A DNA stretch of 64,000 nt, taken from contig OX637801.1 in NCBI GenBank assembly GCA_951802425.1, positions 1,054,001-1,118,000 on the forward strand, read 5' to 3'. This DNA comes from Clavaria fumosa. Taxonomy: Eukaryota; Basidiomycota; Agaricomycetes; Agaricales; Clavariaceae. The translations under genes and the position numbers were made by a program. Numbering within the stretch: the stretch's first letter is position 1; the number at the start of each line of letters is the position of its first letter. Below the pieces are notes generated by a model that had not been told where the DNA came from, did no database searches, and saw only the letters and a list, made by a program, of their open reading frames with translations. Below are positions 49,324 through 59,932 of this stretch, piece after piece.

Positions 49324-50935
49324 TTACATGAGACGCTGACACAGCACTCTGAAGAGGCCAGTCGAGTATTCATGGTCAGCAATCGGCGGCTCGCGGTTCA
49401 GAACAGGCACGATGTCGAAACGTGCTAAGGTAGAAGCCACTGTAATCCAGATGGTGTCGAACGCCAAGTATTGACCGGGACAGGTGCGTCTCCCAAAACC
49501 GAAGGCAACAGTGGGATTTGGATTCGCCGAACCAGCCGATTTCTGTGAGTCGGCTTGTGTGAGAAATCGACCTGGGTTAAATGCTTCGGGTGAGGGATAT
49601 TGGATAGGATCACGCAATATCGCCCTGCAGATTCTGCTGCTTCAGAAACATATGCATTGCCGACTACGAGAGAACCCGCAGGAATAAGATAGCCATTGTA
49701 TACGTCCTCTTGCATGAGCGTGCGCGTAATTGCTGCTCATCGATCAATCATCTGTCGAAGTGTAAACCAGCAAAACTCGAACCAAGCGGAGTGACTGGAC
49801 GCCATCGAACGACCTTTCACGACCGCGGTCACGTACTCAAGGGAGCCTCTATCAAAAATTCTGGCAAGCGTTGTCCGTGCAGAACGTCACCAACGCGGTC
49901 TGCGCTTTGCGTTGTACATCCGGTGTACCAGCATGGCTAAGATAAAAGTCTCTATAGCTGACACAGCCTCGTGAAATGTCAGTTCCCATCTGTCTCAATA
50001 CGCAGCAAGAATATTCTTACAGAATCCGAACCTCCTATGATAAATGCAGACGGCGAGGCTCCTTGCATTGAAAAGGGATTAGGAGCGAACAAACCGTTGT
50101 ACATGGCGGCCGCAACCTCTCAAACGAGAGTCGCCTGATGTTCTTCTGCCTCGTTTGAGTCATCGCTGACGCTCTCAAGCATACCACTAGTAAACGAGGA
50201 GATCGCGGTTTCAGCAGCCTGATTCATACGGCAAGCTGGCGGAATCCACAGACGAACCAAACATCAAGCGTGCCATCGATCGCTTGACGAAGTCAAACGG
50301 AACCTCGATCGATGAGCGGACTGATGCATGCCATTCTTTGCGTGCCTTTGAAAGCCAGCGCCACGGTGCAGTGGCATTGAATTCCTGGCTGAACACTTTG
50401 TGCATTATTCTTCGGCACTCGTTGTATGGCATCATGCCAAAATCGAATTTCGTGTCTGACTCTAGGAACACGATTATAGCCACGTGGTAGCGGAAAATGT
50501 GAGGGGGACGAATAATCCTTTTCTCATGACCATCCTTGGTCTGGTGAACGCCCTTTAGTCCGTGTATGAGTAGACCGACTGGCCACACACCTGTCCAAGT
50601 AGATGGGGGCCCTCTTTTCAAACAGTTCGTGAGCGGCCTCGGCAGAGTGAACCACGATGATGGGCGTGGTCCAAAGTTTCACATCTATTCCTAATGCCCA
50701 GGTGAACCACTAGCAGATTCATGACGCGCACATTGTGAATAGAGGCTCGCCATATTGGTGGGCCCATCACATATAAGTGACCCATTCGCGTGATTTCGGA
50801 AGACCGTTCACGTTTCCCAGTAAAGGCAAACCAGGGGGTCTAGGCGGGAGTGTTTTGGTGATGCTATATAGAGAAGCTACGGCCAGAGTAGCAAATGGGA
50901 GAGCATTCAAGTATTCCGAAGCAGAGGGACGATGA
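49324..50935 (-). pseudogene. Cytochrome P450, decayed
   Basis: Read across frames on the minus strand it shows a full P450: N-terminal anchor ALPFATLAVASLYSITKTL, Pro-rich hinge PPRPPGLPLLGNV, WAHQYGEPLF, AHELFEKRAPIY, a GMMPYNECRRIMHKVFSQEF segment, VKRSMARLMFGS, a helix K-side region around RWRPVTPLG, DVYNGYLIPAGSLVVGNAYV, and the haem loop AFGFGRRTCPGQYLAFD (FxxGxRxCxG). It is broken by a stop after WVTYM, another pair of stops near 49830-49850 and several frameshifts. The I-helix region (50000-50200) could not be read. The haem-binding Cys survives. Inactivation looks recent because most motifs remain. Family within P450s not assigned. Confidence 0.85.
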
Positions 50936-51493
50936 GCCCCAAATGCTCATTTGTGCATGCACGTAATATAGCTATGCTCTTCGCTTCGTCTTGATCCTTA
51001 CAGTTATTGCATACTCTACTCGAATGGCGCACGACGAGGAGACCGTTCTCAACGTGGCGAGTTGCATTTGACAATTGCGCAAACGAGCCGTCGCTGCCCA
51101 TACCAAGGCTGCGAAGCTGGACGATGTTACAGCTCGAGCGGGACATCCTGAGGAAGACGCAAGGCACCACGAGGCTGGCGTTGGAGACTCTGAAAAAAGG
51201 GCATTGCCAGGAATCTTTCGAAAAACTTAGAGCTAGCGTTGACCGCTCGTCGAAGGCGTTAGACATTTAAAGTCTTCGTCGACTGATACCATAGATACTG
51301 CATACACAATCACCATTTGTCCTGTGCCAGACATACGGACGCGTAGTGGTTAGATGCAGATAGCAGAACGTTTAGGGGATGTTCTTCGTAGGAAGAGTGC
51401 TGACATGAACGACAGATTTTCAGCCCTCAGCGCTGCAGTCTCTGAACTAAATATTCCGCGGAGCTAGGGAAGTCGTACCGAAGAGACATGAAA
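50936..51493 (+). other. Possible small spliced gene, unrecognised
   Basis: ORF 51007-51270 encodes MHTLLEWRTTRRPFSTWRVA and LERDILRKTQGTTRLALETL, ending SFEKLRASVDRSSKALDI. It is helical and charged. Further on, 51354-51467 reads MQIAERLGDVLRRKSADMN and FSALSAAVSELNIPRS. Together they look like a short coiled-coil protein, but exon borders cannot be settled and the antisense frame is also open. No function is proposed. Confidence 0.3.
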
Positions 51494-51893
51494 GGTGTGG
51501 CCCATCGTCGGTAATAAAGGGGGTTTTCTGGATTGCTGTGGTGTCCGAATGCGTAACTGCTTTTGCGCTCTACACCCCCTCTATCACCCTCCTCCCTCTT
51601 TCATCAAAGAACAGGGACTTTCGAACCACCATCACGGCGAGGTCAGTTGTCTGATTGACTTGGGCGGAAATGAGGGCACGGCATTTCGTCGGTCAATTCT
51701 ACGGCGGCCATGGGCTGTCCAGGTTGCTGTAAAATCCTGAATGTGCCAAATAATAATTTGGCTTGCGCACATCGAATCTAGCCATCTCACATGGTCTTGT
51801 CCCCATTTGGTCCCGGCTTATTGTCTCTCACCATAGTGTGCGAGGGTACAAATGCGAGGGTACAAGTGCGTTCTTGGGTTCAATCGTTTCTGA

Positions 51894-53474
51894 ATGCGCG
51901 TCGGTATGCTTCATTTCGGATTGCTTCTCTACACGTCCTCTGCCCACGCCTTACCCGCTGCGGTGGACAATGTCACCAGCAGTTCCAATGGACCAGCTTT
52001 ACGCTTCGTCGGCCCCACAGCTAAAATCGCGCTCCTCTGGACCTCTATCGGGCTAGCCGTCCTCACATCTTTCTGCCAAGGCATCATCACCACGGTTGTC
52101 GCCATAGCCGAGGACCAAGGCATGTGGACCTTTCGTTTTCGCATCGCTTGCTATGAGCACTGGTGGTGGACCACCGTATCTGCCATGCTCTCCGCCTCCT
52201 TCTGCCTCATCGTCTTCTCCTTCCTCTCTGGGAACAGCAACGACTCGCTCGGTGTCCTCGCTCTTTCCACAGCCACCGCCGTCACCATCGTTCGCTATGC
52301 TCTCCCAGCATGGCGAAACCGCCACTTCATCGAGCTGCGCTGGCTGGCGTGGACGGGAAGGAGCCGCACCGGAATTTCGTCCGACTTCGGTAAATTCTGC
52401 GGCCACAGGTCACATTGGCTGGCCATCCTAAACCTGCCCCGCGAAGGCCGCATTGTTCCTGCTGCATCGGACGAATGGGGCTGGGCCATCAATCCGCCGA
52501 AAGGGATATGGCAAGACCCGACAGCTCTGCTGAAGGGTCTAGGCGAGAATACCATCAACCTTGAGACTCCTCCTGGTTGGCGCTTAGGGCCTTGCGTTTA
52601 CGATGATGGTTACAAACGGGGTCAGGTTTCGCTCTTATGGGGCGAGAGTGAAGGTTTCCGCCGGCGCGTTTCGAGGGCAGTAAATAGCATGCCGCGTACC
52701 CTCCTCCATTCCAGTCCGTACACCTACGACGGGTTCAACGGCACAGGACTCTGTCTCGCCATGGGCATTCTAGGACGGAACAAAGGGCTTGCACCCTTCG
52801 AGCTAGTATATGATGTGTATGATCGTCGCAAAAAGGCGAGGGGCCTCGTTCGTGGCGATCCGTCGTTCAAAGTGTCTTCCGAGCTCGAGAACACCTCAGC
52901 GTGGTTCCCACGCCCGAACAAAGTCATGCGGTCGTACTATAACAAAGCGATGGAGGACCAGTATTCGGGCTTAGGCGAGGAATTCATCGGCGCTGCGCTC
53001 GAGCTGGCTCTAATCTTGCTCGACTGCCCGCCCAGAGTGACGAAGCGGTGGCTCTCTCTCAATCTCGAGCAGCAGTCGATGCAAGTCAACCGACTCATGT
53101 CCAATCGACCCTCGGGGTGCCATCCCCCAGACCATAGCCCGGCAACCCCTGCCCAGCTACAAACGCTCTACCGCGCAAGCTACGTCTCAATGATCACCTC
53201 GATCAATTACTTCGACCAGGATCAACATGACACAGGGGACCCGCGTCGTCCAGATTTAATCTGCTTCGCGCTACTGTGGCTTGCGGAAGGAGGGACCGCC
53301 CCCGATTGGTGGGGGGAGGAGTGGGTCAGAACGAGGTTGAACGCGGAAGCAACAAGTCTGAAGGGGAATTGGAAGAAGGCGGCAAGTTGGCTATTGGGCC
53401 TGGCGACTGTTCCTACGCTGTTGGATATCTGGCCAGGCTGGCCTGATAAGGAAGAAACTTCCGAAGACGACTAG
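51894..53474 (+). CDS. Fungal membrane protein of unknown function (single exon)
   Basis: A single-exon protein of 526 residues, unusual here where most genes have several introns. The N-terminus MRVGMLHFGLLLYTSSAHA looks like a signal peptide. Three hydrophobic segments follow: about residues 44-68 (IALLWTSIGLAVLTSFCQG...), about 91-112 (WWTTVSAMLSASFCLIVFSF) and about 118-138 (LGVLALSTATAVTIVRYALP). The remainder is a large soluble domain with aromatic and Trp-rich pieces (DEWGWAINPPKGIWQDP, YKRGQVSLLWGESEGF, APDWWGEEWVRTRLNAEA) and a hydrophobic end (SWLLGLATVPTLLDIWPGW). I do not recognise the family; similar lineage-specific membrane proteins are common in mushrooms. The reading frame is complete and looks real. 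Confidence 0.8.
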   Translation: MRVGMLHFGLLLYTSSAHALPAAVDNVTSSSNGPALRFVGPTAKIALLWTSIGLAVLTSFCQGIITTVVAIAEDQGMWTFRFRIACYEHWWWTTVSAMLSASFCLIVFSFLSGNSNDSLGVLALSTATAVTIVRYALPAWRNRHFIELRWLAWTGRSRTGISSDFGKFCGHRSHWLAILNLPREGRIVPAASDEWGWAINPPKGIWQDPTALLKGLGENTINLETPPGWRLGPCVYDDGYKRGQVSLLWGESEGFRRRVSRAVNSMPRTLLHSSPYTYDGFNGTGLCLAMGILGRNKGLAPFELVYDVYDRRKKARGLVRGDPSFKVSSELENTSAWFPRPNKVMRSYYNKAMEDQYSGLGEEFIGAALELALILLDCPPRVTKRWLSLNLEQQSMQVNRLMSNRPSGCHPPDHSPATPAQLQTLYRASYVSMITSINYFDQDQHDTGDPRRPDLICFALLWLAEGGTAPDWWGEEWVRTRLNAEATSLKGNWKKAASWLLGLATVPTLLDIWPGWPDKEETSEDD

Positions 53475-53710
53475 GAGGGACGGCCACAAGGATGTTCCAC
53501 AAAGAGGGGTCGTGAGGAGATTATGTTTTCGTATCATAATAATCTTGTACTGATGGGCTGGACTGTAAAGTAAGCTGACCAAAATCGAAGTTCAATGGCA
53601 GCAGTCGACGATACTTCCCTTGTTTCAGGACTTAGTTGTTCGATGGATTTGGCTGTCAGAGTGAATCGTGATACGACTTTTGCCTTCAACTGTAGATACA
53701 TGTACAGGGT
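53475..53710. other. Convergent 3' region
   Basis: Short spacer between the membrane protein stop and the ADE17 stop. No ORF of interest. Confidence 0.5.
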
Positions 53711-55881
53711 TTAATGATGGAACAGCCTAACTTCTGTATGCGCAAATACCATTCCATGTTCATCGGCCGCCTTCACACACTCCTCGTCCATTACGCTCCC
53801 GCCCGGCGCCGCGAGGTAGCGCACCCCGCTCCTCCTCGCGCGATGCACATTGTCCGGGAACGGAAAGAACGCGTCGCTCGAGCACGCCACGCCGTCCAGC
53901 TTCGCCACCCACTCCCTCCTCTCTGCCTCCGTGAGCGGCTCCACCGTCCCCTCGAACAGGCTCTCCCACTGCGTGCGCTCCCCGCCGCGCAGCTCCTCGC
54001 CGGACACGTACAGGTCAATCGCGTTCGCCTTCTCGGCGCGCTTCACGCCCTTATGGAAGGGCAGCGCGAGCACGCGCGGGTGGTGGCGCAGCCACCACAG
54101 GTCCGCCTTGGACCCTGCCAGCCGAGTGCAGTGGATGCGGGACTGCTGTCCTGCGCCGAGTCCGACGATGGCACCATGATGTGCGTATGCCACGCTGTTG
54201 GATTGCGTGTATTTGAGTGCGAGAGTGGCCACTATCAAATCCGTGACTGCCGCAGAGGGAAGCTGGTTGCGATTGGTAAGGTGCAGCAGCCTCAGCAGAA
54301 GGAGAAACACTTGCTTCTTTATTTTTCGTGACGACATTTTTGAACAAATTCTCGTCGATCTTGGCATTGTTTCGCAGCTGCCGAAGTTTGATGCCGTACA
54401 CTTCTCTCGTCTCCATTTCTGGTGGCTGGTACGTCGGGTCCATCTTACGGGCAAAACGTTTCAAAGAACAGGGGTGTCCGGCGTTTGGCGCGTACTTACC
54501 TCCAAAACACAGTACTTTCCACCTTTCTTCTTACGGAGAACATCGAGCGCCTCTGGAGAATACGATGAAGCAATTACGCCGTCTGAAACTTCTCGCGAAA
54601 TGATGCGGGCGGTGGCCAAGTCACAAGTAGAAGACAAAGCAATGAAGTCTCCGAAAGAGGACATACGATCCGCACCTTGTAACAGGCCTTCAGGATAGAA
54701 CGGGGACAGGGAGAAGGGCTGTGCTGACCACGGGCGCGCGCATAAGCGCAAGCAAGCGGCGTCAATGACTCCTTCAGATCGTCCACGCCGTACACACGTT
54801 TCTCTACTTCCGTTAGCTCTAGGCCGATGGCCGCCCCAGCGGGAGAGACGTGCTTGAAAGACGCGGCGGCTGGGAGTTTCAAGGCTTCCTGTAGCTCTTT
54901 GACGAGGGCAAACGAGTTAAGCGCATCAAGGAGGTTGATATACCCAGGCGAGCCGCAAAGCACTAATAGAGTGATAATGAGCTGATAGAAAATAAATGAA
55001 GGAGGCTGCTAACCTTTGAACGGAAGCTTCCCCTCGGTCATGAATGCCACCGCTGGCTTCTGATGGGGATTTGCGCCGTAACGGAGCGCGAGGGTGCGCT
55101 CATTCTGCCCGGCAGGATCTGCTCCCGCATACTGTTGTTCCCTGAAATACCCACTGATCGCCTCATCATACAGCGCAGTCATCTCGAAGGCTTTGAGCGC
55201 GAGGCTGTTGCGCATCGCCTGGCCGACGTCGCCGCGGCCGGCCTTCCAGGCGGCCATGAACGTGGCGTAGTCGCGCGGGTCGGAGAGGACGGCGACGCGC
55301 GCGTGGTTCTTCGCGGCGGCACGCAGGAGCGTGACGCCCCCTATATCGATCTCCTCAACCGCGTCTGCGAGAGTGCAGTCCGTCCGCGCGATGGTGGACG
55401 TGAACTGGTAGAGGTTGCACACCACGATCGAGATGGGTGAGATGCCGTGCGTCGCGAGGTCCTGCTCGTCCGAGGGGATCGACCGTGCGAGGATGCCTAT
55501 CGCGGATGATTACTGAGTGCTGGGGAAATGGATGGACGTTTTATTACCCCCGTGCACTACTGGGTGCAGGGTTTTGACGCGTCCGCCGAGCATCTCAGGG
55601 GCTTTGGTGACATCAGAGACATCTCTATGTAATACCATGATACTGACAATACTACGGTTGGATTTGGTGCAGAAGGACTTACTCGATGGGGAGACCCGCC
55701 TCCCTTATCTTCTTGGCAGTACCACCAGATCCCAAAAGGCGCACGCCTGCAGCATCGAGGCCCTTGGCTAGGTCAATAAGGTTCGTCTTGTCGTACACCG
55801 ACAGAAGTGCTGCATCATATTAAGAATCGAGCACGGTGGGGTCATATGAAGAGAGGATACGCCACCGATGGGCTTCGACAT
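53711..55881 (-). CDS. ADE17: Bifunctional AICAR transformylase / IMP cyclohydrolase (ATIC)
   Basis: It catalyses the last two steps of IMP synthesis in the cytosol: formylation of AICAR and ring closure. The start MSKPI at 55881 is spliced (intron gtggcg...atgcag) to [14 protein letters not shown], the MGS-like IMP cyclohydrolase domain. Next: [100 protein letters not shown], then [13 protein letters not shown] with the catalytic Lys-His, [60 protein letters not shown] and [15 protein letters not shown]. It ends [15 protein letters not shown] and [19 protein letters not shown]. Length is close to the usual 590-600 residues. About six short introns. Confidence 0.96.
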
Positions 55882-55980
55882 CTTTCCCTCACGGAAGAGA
55901 TGGAAGGCGGGAGTTGTGGTTTGTTTGGCAACAGGCATGTAAACCAAAGGGTAATAAATAGCAATCCAAAGTCTGTTCCG
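55882..55980. promoter_or_regulatory. ADE17 - flavin-reductase divergent promoter
   Basis: The start codons are 99 bp apart on opposite strands, so the two genes share a compact promoter. Confidence 0.6.
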
Positions 55981-56769
55981 ATGCGTCACTCTGTCCGTCG
56001 GAACTCGTTTGGATGGCTGCTGACCCACCGCCGGCGCGTGTCACACCACACATCTGCACAGGTTGCACAACACCTCCGCGCTGTGCTCCGCGAAACAGCT
56101 CAGCAAGTCGCGGTAGTCACGTCGCTCATGCCTCCATGCGCTTCAAGCTCAGAGCCGAACGCACCCACTGGAGCGAGATTCCACGGGGCGACACTCTCGT
56201 CTTTCACCTCAATTGCGATGCACCCCTATCCTCTCGTCAGCTTCTCGCTGCGCGTACCCTCTCGCATGGCCAGCATGCTCAAATTCTCCGCATGTGCGAA
56301 TGTTGATTCGCGCGCTCCTTCTGATCACGTTGCCTCCTCTCTCAACCCTGAGGCAGGGGCGGCACATATGGTTATCAACTTGCTGTGCGCGGCGCAAGTG
56401 TCTGTTGCGGTGCGTTTCGCGCGACCCGACCTGTACGGAGATCCATTTGCGTCCACTGCGTACGGGCTGACGGCAGAAGAGCTTCCCATCTTGGCGGGGT
56501 CGTTGGGTGCATTGTCTTGCCGGATGGTGGGGACGTCTTGGCCATTGAACGATCTGGCAAGATTAGAGGGAGAAGGCCGTGGGAAGTGGGGAAGCAACAG
56601 TGTTGAAGCTGGGTTGACATCTGAGTTATTTATTGCACAAGTGGTTAGGGTTGAGCGAGTTCCTCGACTGGATGAAGGCGAGGGTGACGAATTGCGAACG
56701 TTGCCGTTGATTTACCGTAGACGTGGCTACATGACGAGCACGTCTATACCGATGTTAGAGGACTGCTGA
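55981..56769 (+). CDS. Flavin-reductase-like (FMN-binding split barrel) protein
   Basis: A single-exon protein with start MRHSVRRNSFGWLLTHRRRV, basic and possibly a mitochondrial targeting sequence. It continues AQVAQHLRAVLRETAQQVAV, VTSLMP, GARFHGATLSSFTSIAMHPY and PLVSFSLRVPSRMASMLK, the pattern of flavin reductase-like split-barrel domains (hGATLsSFtSvsl.PplvsfsL). A later block is ELFIAQVVRVERVPRLDEGE near the end. The central part HMVINLLCAAQVSVAVRFAR carries the family's conserved VNLLcaaQv segment. Substrate unknown. The frame is open back to 55807, but the ATG at 55981 gives the best N-terminus and avoids overlap with ADE17. Confidence 0.78.
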   Translation: MRHSVRRNSFGWLLTHRRRVSHHTSAQVAQHLRAVLRETAQQVAVVTSLMPPCASSSEPNAPTGARFHGATLSSFTSIAMHPYPLVSFSLRVPSRMASMLKFSACANVDSRAPSDHVASSLNPEAGAAHMVINLLCAAQVSVAVRFARPDLYGDPFASTAYGLTAEELPILAGSLGALSCRMVGTSWPLNDLARLEGEGRGKWGSNSVEAGLTSELFIAQVVRVERVPRLDEGEGDELRTLPLIYRRRGYMTSTSIPMLEDC

Positions 56770-56968
56770 ATTCTGCTGTTGTATGCTATCATCGATTCAA
56801 TGTACAAGTCACATGACTCAGATAAGATAAGATATCACATGACTTATGATTACATAATGTGCCGGAACTGTCATCGCTCCGAACTTTGCATTCGGCCAAA
56901 GTAGAAATAAATGGCTTGCAATCCTTTCCCGCTTTATCTCCTCTTTCCACTCCCCCATTCTCATTACC
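56770..56968. other. Intergenic spacer / promoter of the 56969 gene
   Basis: No ORF. It contains several gataagataagat-type A/T-rich words (56820-56832), i.e. GATA motifs, near the start of the next gene. Whether they are bound is unknown. Confidence 0.4.
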
Positions 56969-58190
56969 ATGTCCCAGTCAAGCAACGAGCACGTTAGAGA
57001 CGACAACGGTCAAGGCAAGTCTTTTGCTGCGTAGCCTCGTGGATTATGCACCGTTTCGTCACCATCACCGCGATTACACCAGCAGTTCTATGCGTGTCTT
57101 CGCCTTGAGGTCCTATATCTGCCAGTGTCTCACAATTCGCTGTATTCACCTTACACTCGTTCCTCTTTCCTGCCATCTCACAATCCTTGTCTATCTCTGG
57201 GGCCTCTCCGCGTTCCCTTCGATTCCTTTTCTTCGTTTCAATTCTATCTAATGGTCTTCATCGTCATCAATGTAGAGTTACCCCTGCCTAAACGCCGCCG
57301 CACACTTGCAGGGTCGATCATCACCGGCGCGCTCAACGCGGCCCTCATCAGTGCCGCAGTTGGTTTAACTGTCTATCGTCTGTCCGTATATCTCCATAAT
57401 AACATCACATCACATTCCGCTTAATCTCATATTTTTGTCTGATAGCTGGCGAGACAGGGACAAAGACTTCGAACCCGTTCAACCACTCCTTGCGTCGCCT
57501 CCACCACCTTATCAAGAGACTCCTACTACCTTATCAACAGACCAGGTCGCTAGCTCCGTTTGCGTCAACAACAATTAGTTGACCTTGTGCCATTTTCCGC
57601 AGAAACCACCATTGGCTATTGAGGCTCCTCCCACTCCCTCTCCTCAACGCTCTGTCAAAAAGCCCAAACGTCGGACGCCGGTCCGCGTTCGTCGTACCCA
57701 CGCACTCCCCCAGTCCCGTGCCCGCGCCACCTCATATTCACCTTCGCGCTTGCGACCACATTTCTGCACCTGCGGCCATGCTCATCATGAAGTAACCCAT
57801 CATACCCATCCTAATACTCATCGGCCTCGTCCGTTTCGCGGCGCCGAGGTATCGGAGGGCTGTGTAGCTTGTGAGACGGAACACCTCGACGTGCTTGGGG
57901 GTAAGCTCGCTGCGCTCGTCGTGGAGGGACAACGTGCTCTTGAGCAAGAGGTTGTCGTGCATGGCGATGAAGACGTTGGCGGGGACGACAATAACGGGGA
58001 CGCTTGGGTCGAGGATCTGGAGGGTGGGCAGCGGACTGCATCGTTCTCTGCTGGCATTGAATCATCGATGCCCGGTGAGAGGTGCGAGGATCAAGAAGAA
58101 ATCAGTCCAAGTGTCAGAGAGTACATGGAACAAGCCAGAGCGCGCTGGAAATCAAGGCTGAGCCAACTGCAGGTAGGATCTTGTGTATGA
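56969..58190 (+). CDS. Single-pass membrane protein, basic C-terminal region, unknown function
   Basis: Exon 1 starts MSQSSNEHVRDDNGQ. A later exon encodes LPLPKRRRTLAGSIITGALN, followed by AALISAAVGLTVYRL, one hydrophobic segment. Then RDRDKDFEPVQPLLASPPPP, YQETPTTLSTDQ and a basic region SVKKPKRRTPVRVRRTHALP. The last ORF also includes a His/Cys patch (FCTCGHAHHEVTHHTH) and ends with VREYMEQARARWKSRLSQLQ. The exon borders around 57000, 57275, 57385-57445 and 57549-57602 are read by eye; the stretch at 57785-57850 may be another intron. A PPPPYQE-type motif could bind WW domains. Family not recognised. Confidence 0.6.
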
Positions 58191-58487
58191 CTTAACTTAG
58201 GAACAATGTAACTTATGGGACCATTGTATTTCGAAATTGTTACTTAGCACTTGGGCGACCCACTCCCCGTTATCAACGCAATGCACTGAATGGCCCCACG
58301 ACGGTCGCCTTCTGTCCCCTACTGTTGCCGTGCGTCGGCCGCCGGTGAAGCCATCAATATTTAAACTTTTTCGACCCGCAGGTATTTAAACTTCAGTGCG
58401 CCAACACCCTCCTCTTCCCTCTGTGAGATCCCCAGGGTGCCTTGGACGCAGCGACTACGCCTATTCGCTTTGTGTCTCGCAGTCGCA
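58191..58487. promoter_or_regulatory. Promoter region of the alpha/beta-hydrolase gene
   Basis: It contains two tatttaaac TATA-like words (58357-58366 and 58382-58391) about 100-130 bp before the ATG. No ORF in the sense direction. Confidence 0.45.
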
Positions 58488-59932
58488 ATGGATCAGCCGC
58501 AACACGATCCCATCGACTATCATGACCTCCGTCACCAACCGGTCAAGACCTTGTATCTCCTTTACCAGATCCTCAGCATTCTGTTCGTGCGGCTACCCTT
58601 CTGGGCCATATCCAGCATCCCGAAGTCCAAGCGCCCGAGACCTACCTGGTCGGTCGGACGATGTGTCGCAGTCCGCTTGATCAATCATCTGGTCCATGAA
58701 GTCATTAGCAGGTACACGTGCCCATTCCCATGCACAATGCATCCTTATTTTTAACATGCATCCTTATGGGCCTTCCCTACCATAGGGCAGGTCTGCCGAT
58801 CAAGTTTCCAAATCACTATGCCATTGCTCCGGGAAAGGAGATCAACGCCGTCTGGATCCCACCCGCACCCCATCTTGTCATCGGGAGGCTCAAAGTGTGG
58901 GCCGAGGAGGCTAACATCTTCCCTGTTAGTATTCCCGGTTACTGGTCTCTCCATCGACCATCTGCAGCTGCTGCTGTCCAACACGATCCCTCTAACCCAC
59001 CGCCATCGCTGCTGCTCGACCCGACCGCACGCGCGCACCCAGGCGAGAAGGTTCTACTCTACCTGCATGGCGGAGGCTATATTCTCTTCACTGCCCACTC
59101 CTCTAGCCCGACCGCGCCGGTTCTCAGCGCAGTGCTCTCCACTACGGCCTCGGTGCATGGTGCGAACCGCGCATTGGCGGTTGAGTACCGCCTCTCTACC
59201 ACAGACCCGTACGATGCTGCGACGCCGTTTCCTGCAGCACTGCTCGACGCGCTCGCGGGCTATGACTACCTCGTGCGTGACCGCGGTTTTGCCCCGGAAA
59301 ACATCACCGTTGTGGGTGACTCTGCGGGTGCCAACCTCGCGCATGCCCTGACGCGGTTCCTCGTCGAGCACCAGGGCGTTGCTGGCGGCAGTAGTGGCAG
59401 TGGCGATAGCGCTGACGCAGGGCCAACGTCTCCGACACTGGTCCCGGGTGTGCCCGGCCGCCTCCTGCTCCTATCGCCGTGGGTGGACATAAGCGACTCG
59501 CACGAGCACGCGCCGGGGAGCTCTGCGCAGACACACGTCGCGTCAGACTACATGGGCCTGCCGGGGAGCGCGACGATCCAGTACGCGCGGCGCGCGTTCC
59601 TCGGGCCCGCACAGCTGCTGCACCTCCTCGGGCGAGGCGACCCACGTGCAAACGTGTACATATCACCCGCGTCGCTGCACCCGGGCCGCGAGTCGGACGT
59701 CTCGTTCGTCGGGTTCCCGCAGACTATGGTTATTAGTGGTGCTGCAGAAGTCATGCTGGACGCCATCAGGACGCTCGTCAGGAGGATGCAGAGGGACACG
59801 AGTGAGGTATGGTGCAGGTACCACGAGGCGCCAGACGCACCGCATGACTTTATTGGGTTCCCGTGGTTCGAGCCACAGAGGAGCGACACGCTCAAGATCA
59901 TCGCTGCGTGGTGCGTCGAGGAGCAAGTCTGA
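58488..59932 (+). CDS. Alpha/beta-hydrolase fold-3 protein (HSL-like esterase/lipase)
   Basis: It belongs to the hormone-sensitive-lipase-like esterases. The N-terminal part MDQPQHDPIDYHDLRHQPVK and YLLYQILSILFVRLPFWAIS includes a likely membrane-associated helix. One intron at 58711-58785 (gtacac...accatag) joins VIS-R to AGLPIKFPNHYAIAPGK. The oxyanion-hole motif is YLHGGGYILF, the nucleophile elbow is VVGDSAGANLAHAL (Ser), a likely acid residue is Asp in AEVMLDAIRTLV, and the His is in APDAPHDFIGFPWF. The catalytic triad is therefore present. Length about 456 residues. The upstream in-frame ATG at 58437 is an alternative. Natural substrate unknown. Confidence 0.9.

Noticed and set aside
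51929..52558. Minus-strand ORFs within the membrane protein gene
   Set aside because: They are antisense shadows; the plus-strand ORF has a signal peptide and membrane helices.
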